Assembly: GCF_027947575.1 (NCBI RefSeq) | Contig: NZ_CP116256.1 | Span: forward strand, 4,340,001 to 4,404,000 | Source of the DNA: Streptomyces rubrogriseus | GTDB lineage: Bacteria > Actinomycetota > Actinomycetes > Streptomycetales > Streptomycetaceae | Direction of reading: 5' to 3' | Length of the DNA: 64,000 bases | Shown here: positions 7,959-15,976 of the stretch, one piece after another | Layout of the letters: every line of letters starts with the position of its first letter | How positions within the stretch are numbered: position 1 is the first letter of the stretch | Position numbers and translations under genes: made by a program | The notes under the pieces: model-generated | Seen by the model: only the letters and a program-made list of their open reading frames with translations | The model's database searches: none | What the model was told of the DNA's origin: nothing

Positions 7959-9134
7959 TCACTTTCGCCCACGTCGTCGCGTTCTGCGGTCTGGTGGTCT
8001 GACGTTCAGCCCGACCACTGTGCTGCCCAGCAGGGGCTGCTGCGGCAGCAGCGGGGAAGGGACAGGCGGCGGGGGAGGGGTGGTGACGACCGGTGCCGGC
8101 GGAGGGATCGTGTCCGGGGCAGCCTGCCGCTGCGGCAGAGCCGCCCACGCGCCCACTAACGCGTCGATGCGTTCGCGCACCAACCTGCGCATGGTCCAGA
8201 CGTGACGAATCCGCGGGACCGTGACGACGAACCAGTGCAGGCTCGGCTGCCACTGCTGGTCGAAGGTGACGAAGGCCCTGAGGGGCGACTGCCACTCACG
8301 CTTCGAGGCCGGGGGCCGCGCGGGACAGTCGGGCAGTCGTGGTAGCGGAGCCCAAATGCTGCCCGGCTCCTCGGACTTCCGGACGGCGTACTTCTCCACG
8401 ACAGCCGTACGGAAGGCGTCGTACTCCTCGGATCCGCAGCAGACCATGAGCACCAGCCGTTCCGGAGGCGTCGTTCGCAGTGCCTCGGTGAACTCCCACA
8501 CCGTTCCCGGGCCCGGCGCCACGGACATGAGGACGCAGTGAGCCCCCTGGATCAGCTCGCTCACGGTCCTCTCCCAGCCGTCGAGCGGCAGGTAGCCCCG
8601 CTGTGCGCCGAGCAGAGGCAGTTCTTCGCCGGGTTCCCCCACCGCGACGACCCTGCCGTGCCGGGTGAACTGGCGGACGAGGAAGTCCTCCATTGTGAGC
8701 CCGGGAAGCTCATACGGGGAGCGCATCCACCATCCTGGAGCCTCAGGAGGGGGCAGCGACATCCGGGCGTCGAGAGCGAAAGGCCGCAGATAAAGGATGT
8801 AGCGCTCACCCCGTAACTCCTCGAAGCCGGTGATGACGCGGACGCGGTGCCGTCTGCCCCGGACCACCACCCTGCGACTGGCGCGGAAGACGAGCCATCC
8901 GCCCTCCAGGACGCCCAGCATGATCAGCAGGCGCAGGACCCAGGGGATGTGACTGACCGGCGGTCCGGGCGCGATGACGAAGTGCTTCAGCAGCAGGGAC
9001 CCGCATCCGGTGGCCAGGGCGTACCCAAGAAATCGCAAGGCGCGGCCCGTCACGGTCAACGTGTTCCCGGAGGCACGCCGTTGATGGGGAAGGAACGGGG
9101 TCGTCCTCGGTTGCTGTTCTCGCTCAGCACTCAT
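7959..9134 (-). CDS. Membrane protein with YLRPF/TIR-like cytoplasmic region, unknown function
   Basis: A 391-residue protein starting at 9134, chosen because GGAGG lies five bases upstream; the open frame extends further but is not protein-like. Two hydrophobic segments (about residues 32-55 and 62-82) are followed by a basic stretch and a globular region with ILYLRPFALDARM, a phrase seen in actinobacterial proteins with TIR-like or nucleotide-binding folds. Then come GLTMEDFLVRQFTRHGRVVAVG, LPLDGWERTVSELIQGAHCVL and GTVWEFTEALR. The spacing of G-x-V-x-A-V-G, W...I..A and W-E-F suggests an alpha/beta sensor or NADase-like fold. The C terminus is proline-rich (PPPAPVVTTPPPPPVP) and then basic. 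The function is unknown. Confidence 0.75.
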   Translation of the reverse strand: MSAEREQQPRTTPFLPHQRRASGNTLTVTGRALRFLGYALATGCGSLLLKHFVIAPGPPVSHIPWVLRLLIMLGVLEGGWLVFRASRRVVVRGRRHRVRVITGFEELRGERYILYLRPFALDARMSLPPPEAPGWWMRSPYELPGLTMEDFLVRQFTRHGRVVAVGEPGEELPLLGAQRGYLPLDGWERTVSELIQGAHCVLMSVAPGPGTVWEFTEALRTTPPERLVLMVCCGSEEYDAFRTAVVEKYAVRKSEEPGSIWAPLPRLPDCPARPPASKREWQSPLRAFVTFDQQWQPSLHWFVVTVPRIRHVWTMRRLVRERIDALVGAWAALPQRQAAPDTIPPPAPVVTTPPPPPVPSPLLPQQPLLGSTVVGLNVRPPDRRTRRRGRK

Positions 9135-9564
9135 GTTGCCTCCGACGCCGTCGTGCACGATCGCAGCACTACTCCTGCCTATGCTGGCCCGCGCGCAGAA
9201 GGAGCGTGCCCGATTCGGCGCAACGCGACGCCGGCAGTCCTGTTCCGGCGATTTCGACGACGCCGTTGAGCGGTCTGCCGGATGTCTCCGGCACCAGCGG
9301 TCCGCCGCGCGGAGCCCACGTCCCGCAGCCCGGTCAGGATCAGCCCCGCACTTGACCCCCTCCGACCGGCGCAGACTGAAACTGATGACGGGGCACCACG
9401 GGCAAGTCCTGGTGGGCGTACGTCGAGGTGGCATCCGGCCCGCTACCCCGGATGCCCCCACTGCCGCCGTGGATGGGTGGCCGGCGACTACCTAGCCACC
9501 GGCCACCGGCACGGCGACTGACCGGCGCCACCGCCCCGGCTCACACGGGCCGGTGGTCCCCCGG
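9135..9564. other. Stretch without a supported gene
   Basis: About 430 bases between the membrane protein start and the helicase-associated gene stop. The only suggestive piece is a plus-strand frame ending at 9521 with a short Cys pair (YPGCPHCRRGW), which could be a remnant of a small zinc-binding protein, but it has no credible start. The rest shows only GC-bias open frames. Confidence 0.4.
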
Positions 9565-10875
9565 CTATCCCGCAGCTTGTGCGGCCGCCGCCCATTCGAG
9601 GCCCAGCCCAGCGAGTGCTGCCCGCTGCTCCTGGGAGAGCTTGTCCCGCCTCGCCCGAGTGTTCGATACCCATACACCCAGTTTCACGACTACCGGCTCC
9701 ATCTCGCTATCGACCACGATCTCTTCGCTGTGGCCGCGGGGAACAGACCGATGGCCTTCCCGCTCGACCCACTGTGTGAGGGCCGCGAGGCCTCGTTGGA
9801 AAGCCTGCTGCGCCTTGCTCGGGCCCTTCATTGCGCGACCGGCTGCCGGACCGGGCAACGGTGCCTCGGCGGGCTTGATGCCCAGTGTGGACAGCCTCTC
9901 CTGCTGCTCGCTCGACAGCAGCTTCCAGTTGCCCGGCTTCTTCTGCCGCTGAAGCCACCGCCCGATGTCATCGCCCTCGAACAGCACGCCCGGCGCGATG
10001 TAGGGCAGCACGCCGTCGGCGTCGACCAAATCCGCGAGGACGCTGTAGTGCCGTTGCCAGTTCAGCGGCCACGGGCAGTTCCAGTCCTCATCGATCGCCG
10101 CCAGCTGCTGCGCCCGCTCCGCCGCGCGCTTCGGATCCTTCCCAAGCCCGCCCTTCCGCCGGAGGTTGGCCACGTGCTGTCCGACCGGCACCACCATCGC
10201 CTCGCCCTCGCCCCACACCGCGTCCTGCCGCGGTGCGAGGTGCCCGGTCGCCCGCCGGAACGAGCGGAGCACGTCGAGCTTGTGCTCCCAGGCCTCCTCG
10301 CCGGGCTCCCAGAGCATCCCGGCCTCCGGCAACTCGAGCAGCGTCTTGCGGCGCTCCTCCAGCTCTCCGGCCCGCAGCGCCTTCCTCTGCTGGTGGACCC
10401 ATCGGCCAAGCGGAAACGCCTTCGTCGCCCCGACCTCGACCTCAACGTCATAAGGCACGGCGTAGACACCGGAAATCTGGTTCTCTGCCCGCCAGCGGAT
10501 CAGGGCTTGGTATCCCTCGAGCCACACCAGCCGCTCCGGCCGGTAGACCCGAGTGCGCAGGAAGGCGGCGATGGTCGCAGCGTCCCGGGGAGAAGAGAAA
10601 TGGAGCAAGGCCGACTCGGCAGCGGCGTTGGCGTCGTCCTGCTCCTGGTCCTCACCGTCACTCTCGCCGCCGGGGGCCCGACGATCCGCCCGTCTTCGTC
10701 CCGGTGCAACTTCGGCCGCCCAGCGAACGCCCGAGTCGCCATCGTACGGGACGCTTAGCAGGCCAGTGATCGTGAGCGACTGGGGCCGATCGACGCCCCA
10801 TCCTGCCTCCTCGTATCGTCGTATTTCGGACCAAGTGCAGCCAGGGTGATCGCCTCGGCCACAGCACCCCAGCAC
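9565..10875 (-). CDS. Helicase-associated-domain protein lacking the helicase core
   Basis: The 436-residue frame is made of repeated helicase-associated (HA) domains, each about 65-70 residues with a conserved G-x-W-V/L-x-x-x-R segment: LGRWVHQQRKALRAGEL, VGQHVANLRRKGGLG, DIGRWLQRQKKPGNW and LGVWVSNTRARRDKL. These domains normally sit at the C terminus of large actinobacterial SNF2/DEAD-type helicases. Here the N-terminal helicase motor (Walker A, DEAD box) is absent, and the reading starts just before GLLSVPYDGDSGVRWAAEV, which in full proteins joins motor to repeats. It is therefore probably a 5'-truncated gene. The first 30 or so residues may be non-native, and whether it is expressed is unknown. 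Confidence 0.7.
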   Translation of the reverse strand: MLGCCGRGDHPGCTWSEIRRYEEAGWGVDRPQSLTITGLLSVPYDGDSGVRWAAEVAPGRRRADRRAPGGESDGEDQEQDDANAAAESALLHFSSPRDAATIAAFLRTRVYRPERLVWLEGYQALIRWRAENQISGVYAVPYDVEVEVGATKAFPLGRWVHQQRKALRAGELEERRKTLLELPEAGMLWEPGEEAWEHKLDVLRSFRRATGHLAPRQDAVWGEGEAMVVPVGQHVANLRRKGGLGKDPKRAAERAQQLAAIDEDWNCPWPLNWQRHYSVLADLVDADGVLPYIAPGVLFEGDDIGRWLQRQKKPGNWKLLSSEQQERLSTLGIKPAEAPLPGPAAGRAMKGPSKAQQAFQRGLAALTQWVEREGHRSVPRGHSEEIVVDSEMEPVVVKLGVWVSNTRARRDKLSQEQRAALAGLGLEWAAAAQAAG

Positions 10876-10920
10876 GAAACCCAGGAAAGCATCCCCGGTC
10901 GTCCACGGAGTCGAGAACGC

Positions 10921-11907
10921 CTACCAGCGCCATGTTGCTTCGTCGTACACCACTGCCCATGGCCGGGGCGGCGCTGTCTCCGCGGGCGCGCCGTCGTCGC
11001 GGTGCAGGGTCGCCGTACGGTCGCGGGCGAGTACGTCGGCTGCGAGCTCGGCGAAGTGAGGGGCGGCCGGGTGGGAGGATCGGGCGGCGGACCAGACCGC
11101 GCTGGTCCGCTGGATGAGAGGGCGGCCTGACAGTGGCCGCCAGACGACGCGCGGCTCCTTGCCGGCCACCGCCTCCTGATCGAAGGCGATGCCGTGCCCC
11201 GCGCTGACCAGGGCCAACAGAAGCTCGGGGCGTGAGGCATGCCGCAGTCTGGTGGGAACGAAGCCCCCAGCCCGACAGGTGTCCAGAATCCGGTCGTACC
11301 AGCCAGGGGCCTGCTCACGGGGAAGGAGTACGAGGTCGTGTCCCGCCAGGTGGGCAAGTGGGACCTCCGGGAGCTGGGCCAGCGGTGAGATGCGGGGCAG
11401 GACGACGCCGAGTTCCACGGACACCTCCGGACCCATGCGGAGCTCTGTGATGTCCACGGGCTGGTGGACGAGGCCGACATCGAGCTCGCCGGAGGCGATC
11501 AGCCGCAGTTGCTCGTCGGTGGTGATCTCCTGAAGATCGACGGACATGCCCGGATAGTGTTCCGCACATGCGCCGAGCAACAGCGACAGCGTGGCAACCA
11601 TCGTGCCGGGGGGTATGCCCGCGCGCAGGGTCCCCAGTTCGCCATTCCCGGCGCGGCGGGCCAGCGTCCGCAGCCGCTTTTCGCCGGTCAGCAGTGCACG
11701 GGCCTCATCCAGCAACACGGCGCCTGTGGGCGTCAGTTTGACCTGCCGGCGCGACCGGTCGAACAGTTCGGCGCCGAGCTCCGTCTCCAGCCTGCGCACC
11801 GCCTGGCTCAGAGGTGGCTGGGCCATGCCAAGCTGGTCGGCGGCCCGGCTGAAGTGCAGCTCTTCGGCAACGGCGACAAAGATGCGCAGGTGGCGCAAGA
11901 GATCCAC
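10921..11907 (-). CDS. LysR family transcriptional regulator
   Basis: A protein of about 328 residues with the LysR winged helix at the N terminus (LLRHLRIFVAVAEELHFSRA, MAQPPLSQAVRRLETELGAE, LFDRSRRQVKLTPTG) and the periplasmic-binding-like effector domain (LRAGIPPGTMVATLSLLL, DVGLVHQPVDI, LPREQAPGW, GHGIAFDQEAVAG). The GTG at 11907 fits the family start; an ATG at 11958 would add 17 residues and overlap the divergent gene. It is transcribed away from a beta-lactamase-like gene whose start is only 30 bases off, the classic ampR/blaA-like arrangement, so it probably activates that gene. The effector is unknown. Confidence 0.9.
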   Translation of the reverse strand: MDLLRHLRIFVAVAEELHFSRAADQLGMAQPPLSQAVRRLETELGAELFDRSRRQVKLTPTGAVLLDEARALLTGEKRLRTLARRAGNGELGTLRAGIPPGTMVATLSLLLGACAEHYPGMSVDLQEITTDEQLRLIASGELDVGLVHQPVDITELRMGPEVSVELGVVLPRISPLAQLPEVPLAHLAGHDLVLLPREQAPGWYDRILDTCRAGGFVPTRLRHASRPELLLALVSAGHGIAFDQEAVAGKEPRVVWRPLSGRPLIQRTSAVWSAARSSHPAAPHFAELAADVLARDRTATLHRDDGAPAETAPPRPWAVVYDEATWRW

Positions 11908-11937
11908 AGCCAGCGAGCTTACGTGAGGGGCGAAGCG

Positions 11938-12897
11938 ATGGTCGAGGACCGGATACATGAGGCCTTCGCGAAGGCGGGAGCCGAAGGGTTGTTGCACGCG
12001 GTTCCCATCGCCGGGAAGCCGGGCTGTGATGAGATGACGGTCGGCAGGTGTTCGGCGGGCGACACGGCGGCCGTGGGTGAGCGGGCGGCAGCCGACGAGG
12101 TCGCTGTTGGCGCTGACGAGCCCGTCGTGATCGCCTCGATCTTCAAGGTGTTGCTGGTCCTGGAGTTCGCGCGCCAGGTCGCCGCCGGGCAACTCGACCC
12201 CCGTGCACGGGTCCGGGTCACGGCCGGCGACCGGCTCGGTGGCTGGGGTACGGCCGGTTGTGCGGACGATGTCGAACTGTCCCTGCGCGACCTGGCCCTC
12301 TTCGCGATCTCGGTGAGCGACAACTCGGCGGCGGACCTGCTGCTGGCGCAGATCGGTCTGGACACGGTACGGCTCCTGGTCAAAGAGCTCCGCCTCGAAC
12401 GGACCCGGATCTTGGGCGGTCCTCGCGATGTGCTGCATTCGATGCTCAGCGAGGTCGGCGCACGCGACGAGAGCGAGTTCGCCCTCCGCTACCCGGCGCT
12501 CCCGGAGGCCCGCAAAAGACGGATGAGCGTGTTGGACCCCTCGCGGACCAACGCCAGCACGCCCCGTGAGATCACCCGGCTGCTACGCCTCATCTGGTGC
12601 GACGAGGCGGGCCCACCGCAAGCCTGCGCGTGGGTACGGGAACTGATGTCCCGGCAGGTATTCCGGCACAGGCTGGTGTCGGGATTCCCTGACGAGGTGA
12701 CAGTCGCGGCGAAGACCGGAACCCTTCCCGGCCTTCACATGGAGGCGGGAGTCGTCCGGTATCCCGACGGAAGCCGCTACGCGGTCTCCGTCTTCGCCCG
12801 CACGCGGGAACTCGCCTCATCACGTACGGCCGTCGACGCGGCGATCGGCACAGCGGCGCGAATCGCTGTCGACTTCCTCCACCGTCGCGGCAGCTGA
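11938..12897 (+). CDS. Class A beta-lactamase-like serine hydrolase
   Basis: A protein of about 319 residues with the three active-site motifs of serine penicillin-recognising enzymes in the right order and spacing: S67-I-F-K70, S127-D-N129 and K259-T-G. These sit in ASIFKVLLVLEFARQV, ISVSDNSAADLLL and VAAKTGTLP. I do not see a clear E-x-x-L-N omega-loop motif, so hydrolysis may be slow or of another substrate. No signal peptide is evident, unusual for a secreted beta-lactamase; it may be a cytoplasmic homologue. The ATG at 11938 is chosen for the GAGGGG just upstream. LysR control from the neighbouring gene is likely. Confidence 0.87.
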   Translation: MVEDRIHEAFAKAGAEGLLHAVPIAGKPGCDEMTVGRCSAGDTAAVGERAAADEVAVGADEPVVIASIFKVLLVLEFARQVAAGQLDPRARVRVTAGDRLGGWGTAGCADDVELSLRDLALFAISVSDNSAADLLLAQIGLDTVRLLVKELRLERTRILGGPRDVLHSMLSEVGARDESEFALRYPALPEARKRRMSVLDPSRTNASTPREITRLLRLIWCDEAGPPQACAWVRELMSRQVFRHRLVSGFPDEVTVAAKTGTLPGLHMEAGVVRYPDGSRYAVSVFARTRELASSRTAVDAAIGTAARIAVDFLHRRGS

Positions 12898-12905
12898 CCT
12901 GGTCC

Positions 12906-12926
12906 CATATGAGTATGCATATGAGA
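12906..12926. promoter_or_regulatory. CATATGAG direct repeat upstream of the Tat-exported hydrolase
   Basis: CATATGAG occurs at 12906-12913 and 12919-12926, 13 bases apart, in the 83-base gap between the beta-lactamase-like gene and the metallo-hydrolase. AT-rich words are rare here, so this may be a promoter or operator element. Confidence 0.3.
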
Positions 12927-12980
12927 GCGTGTACATCTCGATCTTGGACCGTAGCGGGGGTCTCCTGATCTCCTGGCCGC

Positions 12981-14030
12981 ATGAGCGACGACACAGACGC
13001 ACCCCGCCCGAAGCGGCGCATCCAGGATCTCGGCCGGCGCACGGTGCTGCGCGGCGCCGCGTTCGGCGCGGCCGCCCCGCTTCTCGCCTCCCCCGCTCAC
13101 GCCATCGCCAGCGACACTGCCACGACGCGCGGGGCCTCCCTGGCTGGTTCGCCGTCCTTCCGCTGGCTGGGCACGTCCGGCTGGCGCATCGACGTCGAGG
13201 AGCGGACAGTACTCTTCGACCCGTACATCACCCGGTTCAAGACCGGCCTGTTTGACGGGAACTTCAAACCAGGGACGAAGCTGAGGTCCGATCCTGAGCG
13301 GGTGCGGGAGCATGTCGGCCGCCCTGAAATCGTCCTGGTCAGTCACTCCCACTGGGACCACATCGCCGACGTGCCGTACATAGCCAAGACCACCGGTGCG
13401 CGGATCGTAGGCACCGAGACCACGTTCCACCTGCTGGTCGCGTTCGGCGTCGACCCCGGGCAGATCTCGGTGGTCAAGGGCGGTGAGGTGCTGGACTTCG
13501 ACGGGATCACGGTCGAGGTCGTATCGAGCCTGCACAGCCGCAACAAGCGGCACACCTACTTCGCGCCGGGAACGTTGAACGCGCCACCGCCGACGGCCCC
13601 CCGTATCATCTCCGACCTGCCGGAGGGCGACACACTCGCCTACCAGGTGACGACCGGCAGCGGCGGACCCTCAGCCTTCCTGATGGGCGCCAGCGACTTC
13701 TCCGAACGAGCCGTCCAGGGACTGAGCCCCGACCTCGCGATGATCGCGGTGCCGTCCAGCGCCTCGACGTCCCGCTACGTGCCCCGGCTGCTGAGAGCAC
13801 TCGGACAGCCCGGCGTCGTCGTACCCGTCCACTGGGACAACTTCGAGGAGCCCTTGAGCGAAACACCGCGCCGGGACCCCGCGATGGACCTGGACGCCTT
13901 CGTCGCACTGGTGCACCAGGAGACCCCGATGAGCCGGATCGTTGTCCCGGACTACCACACCACCTACGGCGGAGACATGCGGCCGAAGCCGCGCCCCGTT
14001 CCGAGGAACGGAGACCACCGGCTGCCGTGA
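12981..14030 (+). CDS. Tat-exported MBL-fold metallo-hydrolase
   Basis: A 349-residue protein with a twin-arginine signal (GRRTVLRGAAFGAAAPLLA, cleavage probably near AHA about residue 45), so it folds in the cytoplasm and is exported. The metal site H122-S-H124-W-D126-H127 is the signature of the metallo-beta-lactamase superfamily; further candidate ligands are the Asp of GASDFSE and the His of VVPVHWDNF. It resembles the UlaG/L-ascorbate-lactonase-like branch (FRWLGTSGWRIDVEERTVLFDP) rather than true beta-lactamases. It follows the beta-lactamase-like gene by 83 bases in the same direction. A strong hairpin at 14185 probably terminates the transcript. Confidence 0.9.
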   Translation: MSDDTDAPRPKRRIQDLGRRTVLRGAAFGAAAPLLASPAHAIASDTATTRGASLAGSPSFRWLGTSGWRIDVEERTVLFDPYITRFKTGLFDGNFKPGTKLRSDPERVREHVGRPEIVLVSHSHWDHIADVPYIAKTTGARIVGTETTFHLLVAFGVDPGQISVVKGGEVLDFDGITVEVVSSLHSRNKRHTYFAPGTLNAPPPTAPRIISDLPEGDTLAYQVTTGSGGPSAFLMGASDFSERAVQGLSPDLAMIAVPSSASTSRYVPRLLRALGQPGVVVPVHWDNFEEPLSETPRRDPAMDLDAFVALVHQETPMSRIVVPDYHTTYGGDMRPKPRPVPRNGDHRLP

Positions 14031-14184
14031 AACGACTTCCCCTGTGGCATGCGGTCCGATGCGGCCAGGCAAGGGCGGTATGCAAACTAGTCGGCCAGCA
14101 CACGGTCAGCGAAGCCGCTTCAAGCTGTACGTGATGTACGCCCGCCCCCTCGACTGACACGCCGAACAGCCCAGAAGCCAGGCC

Positions 14185-14221
14185 CCTGACGGTCCTGGGC
14201 CACGGGCCCAGGACCGTCAGG
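14185..14221. terminator. Perfect 17-bp hairpin, probable bidirectional terminator
   Basis: Bases 14185-14201 pair perfectly with 14205-14221 around a 3-base loop (ACG); the stem begins CCTGACGG. It has no U-run, as is common in Streptomyces terminators. It lies 155 bases after the metallo-hydrolase stop. Confidence 0.85.
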
Positions 14222-14245
14222 CGGAGGCGGAAGTGTTCGAGGGGA

Positions 14246-14470
14246 CGCCCTTACTGCGCCGCCCGTTCCGGGCAGCCGCCCGTATCTCTGATACATGCAT
14301 AGGTCTGGAGAAGGACGGATTCCGTGCGCAGCTCGCCCGCTACGCCGACTGCCGGGTCCTGCTGCGCTCCCGCTCGCGCATGGATATGACCGCCGCGTTC
14401 CCGAAGATCCAAGACGCCGCCCCACCCAGTTGCCCGACGACACCACCGTGTTCCTGGACGAAGTTATGTG
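14246..14470 (+). pseudogene. ATP-dependent DNA ligase, N-terminal fragment
   Basis: The frame reads like the nucleotidyltransferase start of actinobacterial ATP-dependent ligases: EKDGFRAQLARYADCRVLL (the KxDG adenylation region, with the usual Trp missing) and RSRSRMDMTAAFPKIQDAA. A frameshift then leads to QLPDDTTVFLDE, where homologues continue into DGELVV. The reading stops at TGA about 14470. The rest of the ligase resumes about 1.1 kb downstream, after an intact ADP-ribosylglycohydrolase gene. The start is missing. Confidence 0.65.
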
Positions 14471-14594
14471 AGCTGTACGGGTGTCTCAGGCGCTGCCCCT
14501 CTGTAGACGAGTCGCGTTAGCCTCCGACGTCTCGCGGATCCAGGGGAGGCATGGGGGCGTGTGGCCGCTGGCGCGGCGCGGATAGATTGCGCGA

Positions 14595-15536
14595 ATGGAG
14601 TGGATTCAGCGGGCGGCTGGCGCGGTCGTCGGCTCGGCGGTGGGTGACGCTCTGGGTGCCCCCTTCGAGTTTGGCCCCGAGGGAGCGTTCTCTGCGCGGT
14701 TTCCCGCGCCCGGTGCGGGTGGTGAGATGTGCGGAGGTGGTGGCTGGGACCCCGGCGAGGCCACCGACGACACGCAGATGGCCGTCCTGGTCGCGGAGTC
14801 GCTGCTGGAGCGGTGCGGGCTGGATCTCCGGGACATCTTTGCCCGCTTCCAGCGGTGGGCGGCATCAGAGCCGAAGGACATCGGCTTGCAGACCGAAGAC
14901 GTCCTGACCAGCGGCGCGCCTTGGGACCTCGCCGCAGCGATCCATTTCCAGGTCAACCAACGAGCAGCGGGAAACGGCTCCTTGATGCGGGCGTCGACCT
15001 CCGCGGTCCACTTCGCGGCCGCCGGCCAGGAAGCCACTATGGAGGCGGCCCGCCGTATCGCTGCCCTCACCCACGGGGACCGTGCGGCCTGGGAAGGCAC
15101 TGCGATCTTCCACGAGCTCATCCGCCTCACGTTCGAGGACATTGACCCCTTCGCCGCGCTCCCGGACGTCCTGGCTCTTGTCCACCCCGACCACCGCGGC
15201 CGCTACGCCACCGTCCTCGCGCCCGACTGGCACCCCGAGCAGGCGACCGAGTTCAACGGTGCCGTCTGGTTCTGTCTGGGCTCGGCCGTCTGGGCCCTGC
15301 GCACCACGACCGGCTTCGAGCACGCGATACGCGCGGCGATCGACCTCGGCGGTGACACGGACACCGTCGCCGCGGTGACCGGAGGCCTCGCGGGGGCCCG
15401 CTACGGGCTGGACGCAATTCCCGCCCGCTGGATCCAACCGCTCCATGTCCCCCTCCCAGGATTCGACGGACGGGTGCTGTACCCGACAGATCTGCTCCAC
15501 CTTGCACACCGCCTCCTCGGGGAGGGCAGGCGATGA
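14595..15536 (+). CDS. ADP-ribosylglycohydrolase family protein
   Basis: A 313-residue protein of the ADP-ribosyl-glycohydrolase (DraG/ARH) family, which removes ADP-ribose from proteins, nucleic acids or small molecules using two Mg2+ ions. Metal-binding motifs are intact: T57-D-D59 in EATDDTQMAVL and D250...D254-T-D256 in DLGGDTDTVAAVTGGLAGA. The family opening GSAVGDALGAPFE is at residues 13-25. GNGSLMRAS in the centre is also typical. It lies between the two halves of a broken DNA ligase, in the same direction, with no transposase beside it. Its biological target is unknown; a role in DNA or stress repair, or in counteracting ADP-ribosyl toxins, is possible. Confidence 0.93.
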   Translation: MEWIQRAAGAVVGSAVGDALGAPFEFGPEGAFSARFPAPGAGGEMCGGGGWDPGEATDDTQMAVLVAESLLERCGLDLRDIFARFQRWAASEPKDIGLQTEDVLTSGAPWDLAAAIHFQVNQRAAGNGSLMRASTSAVHFAAAGQEATMEAARRIAALTHGDRAAWEGTAIFHELIRLTFEDIDPFAALPDVLALVHPDHRGRYATVLAPDWHPEQATEFNGAVWFCLGSAVWALRTTTGFEHAIRAAIDLGGDTDTVAAVTGGLAGARYGLDAIPARWIQPLHVPLPGFDGRVLYPTDLLHLAHRLLGEGRR

Positions 15537-15931
15537 GGAACACGTGGTAGTTCACATAGACGGCGAACTGGTGGTGCGGGAGGGCGCGCGGCTGGCGTTC
15601 GAGAGGTTGCAGCAGCGGATGGCCCGCCGTCGCGGCGCTGGCGCGCTCACGGCTGCCCGTACCTGGCCTGCGTACCTGGTCGTGTTCGACGTCCTGAGCT
15701 TGGAGGGCGCCAACCTCACCCTGTGGCCCTACACCCGGCGCGGACCGCTCCGGAGACCCTGTTCGCGGACACGCCCTGACCGCGCCGTTCACGCTCCGCC
15801 CGTCGACCACCGGCCCCGCCACCGGAACGCGCGACATCCACGAAGCCTTCCTCGGCCTCGCCACCTGCCTCATCACCCATCGCCACGTCCAACGCCTTTG
15901 TGAGGAGTCCAAAAGAGACGGAGGGGCGTAA
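15537..15931 (+). pseudogene. ATP-dependent DNA ligase, middle fragment
   Basis: Resumes the ligase with HIDGELVVREGARLAFERLQ, QRMARRRGAGALTAARTWPA and YLVVFDVLSLEG, the region after the adenylation motif. A frameshift near 15745 leads to ALTAPFTLRPSTTGPAT, and the C-terminal (OB-fold) domain is lost before the stop at 15931. It has no start of its own and begins exactly where the upstream fragment (ending about 14470) breaks off. Confidence 0.75.
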
Positions 15932-15976
15932 CCATTGGCGGATGTGAGGGTGCTGGCGGGCGGCGAGGCTGCTGGC

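Noticed and set aside
10921-12438. A 505-residue LysR frame
   Set aside because: The upstream part is antisense to the beta-lactamase-like gene; LysR domains begin near 11907.
11464-12897. A longer beta-lactamase-like frame starting at 11464
   Set aside because: The first 158 residues are antisense to the LysR gene and not protein-like; the start at 11938 has a ribosome site.
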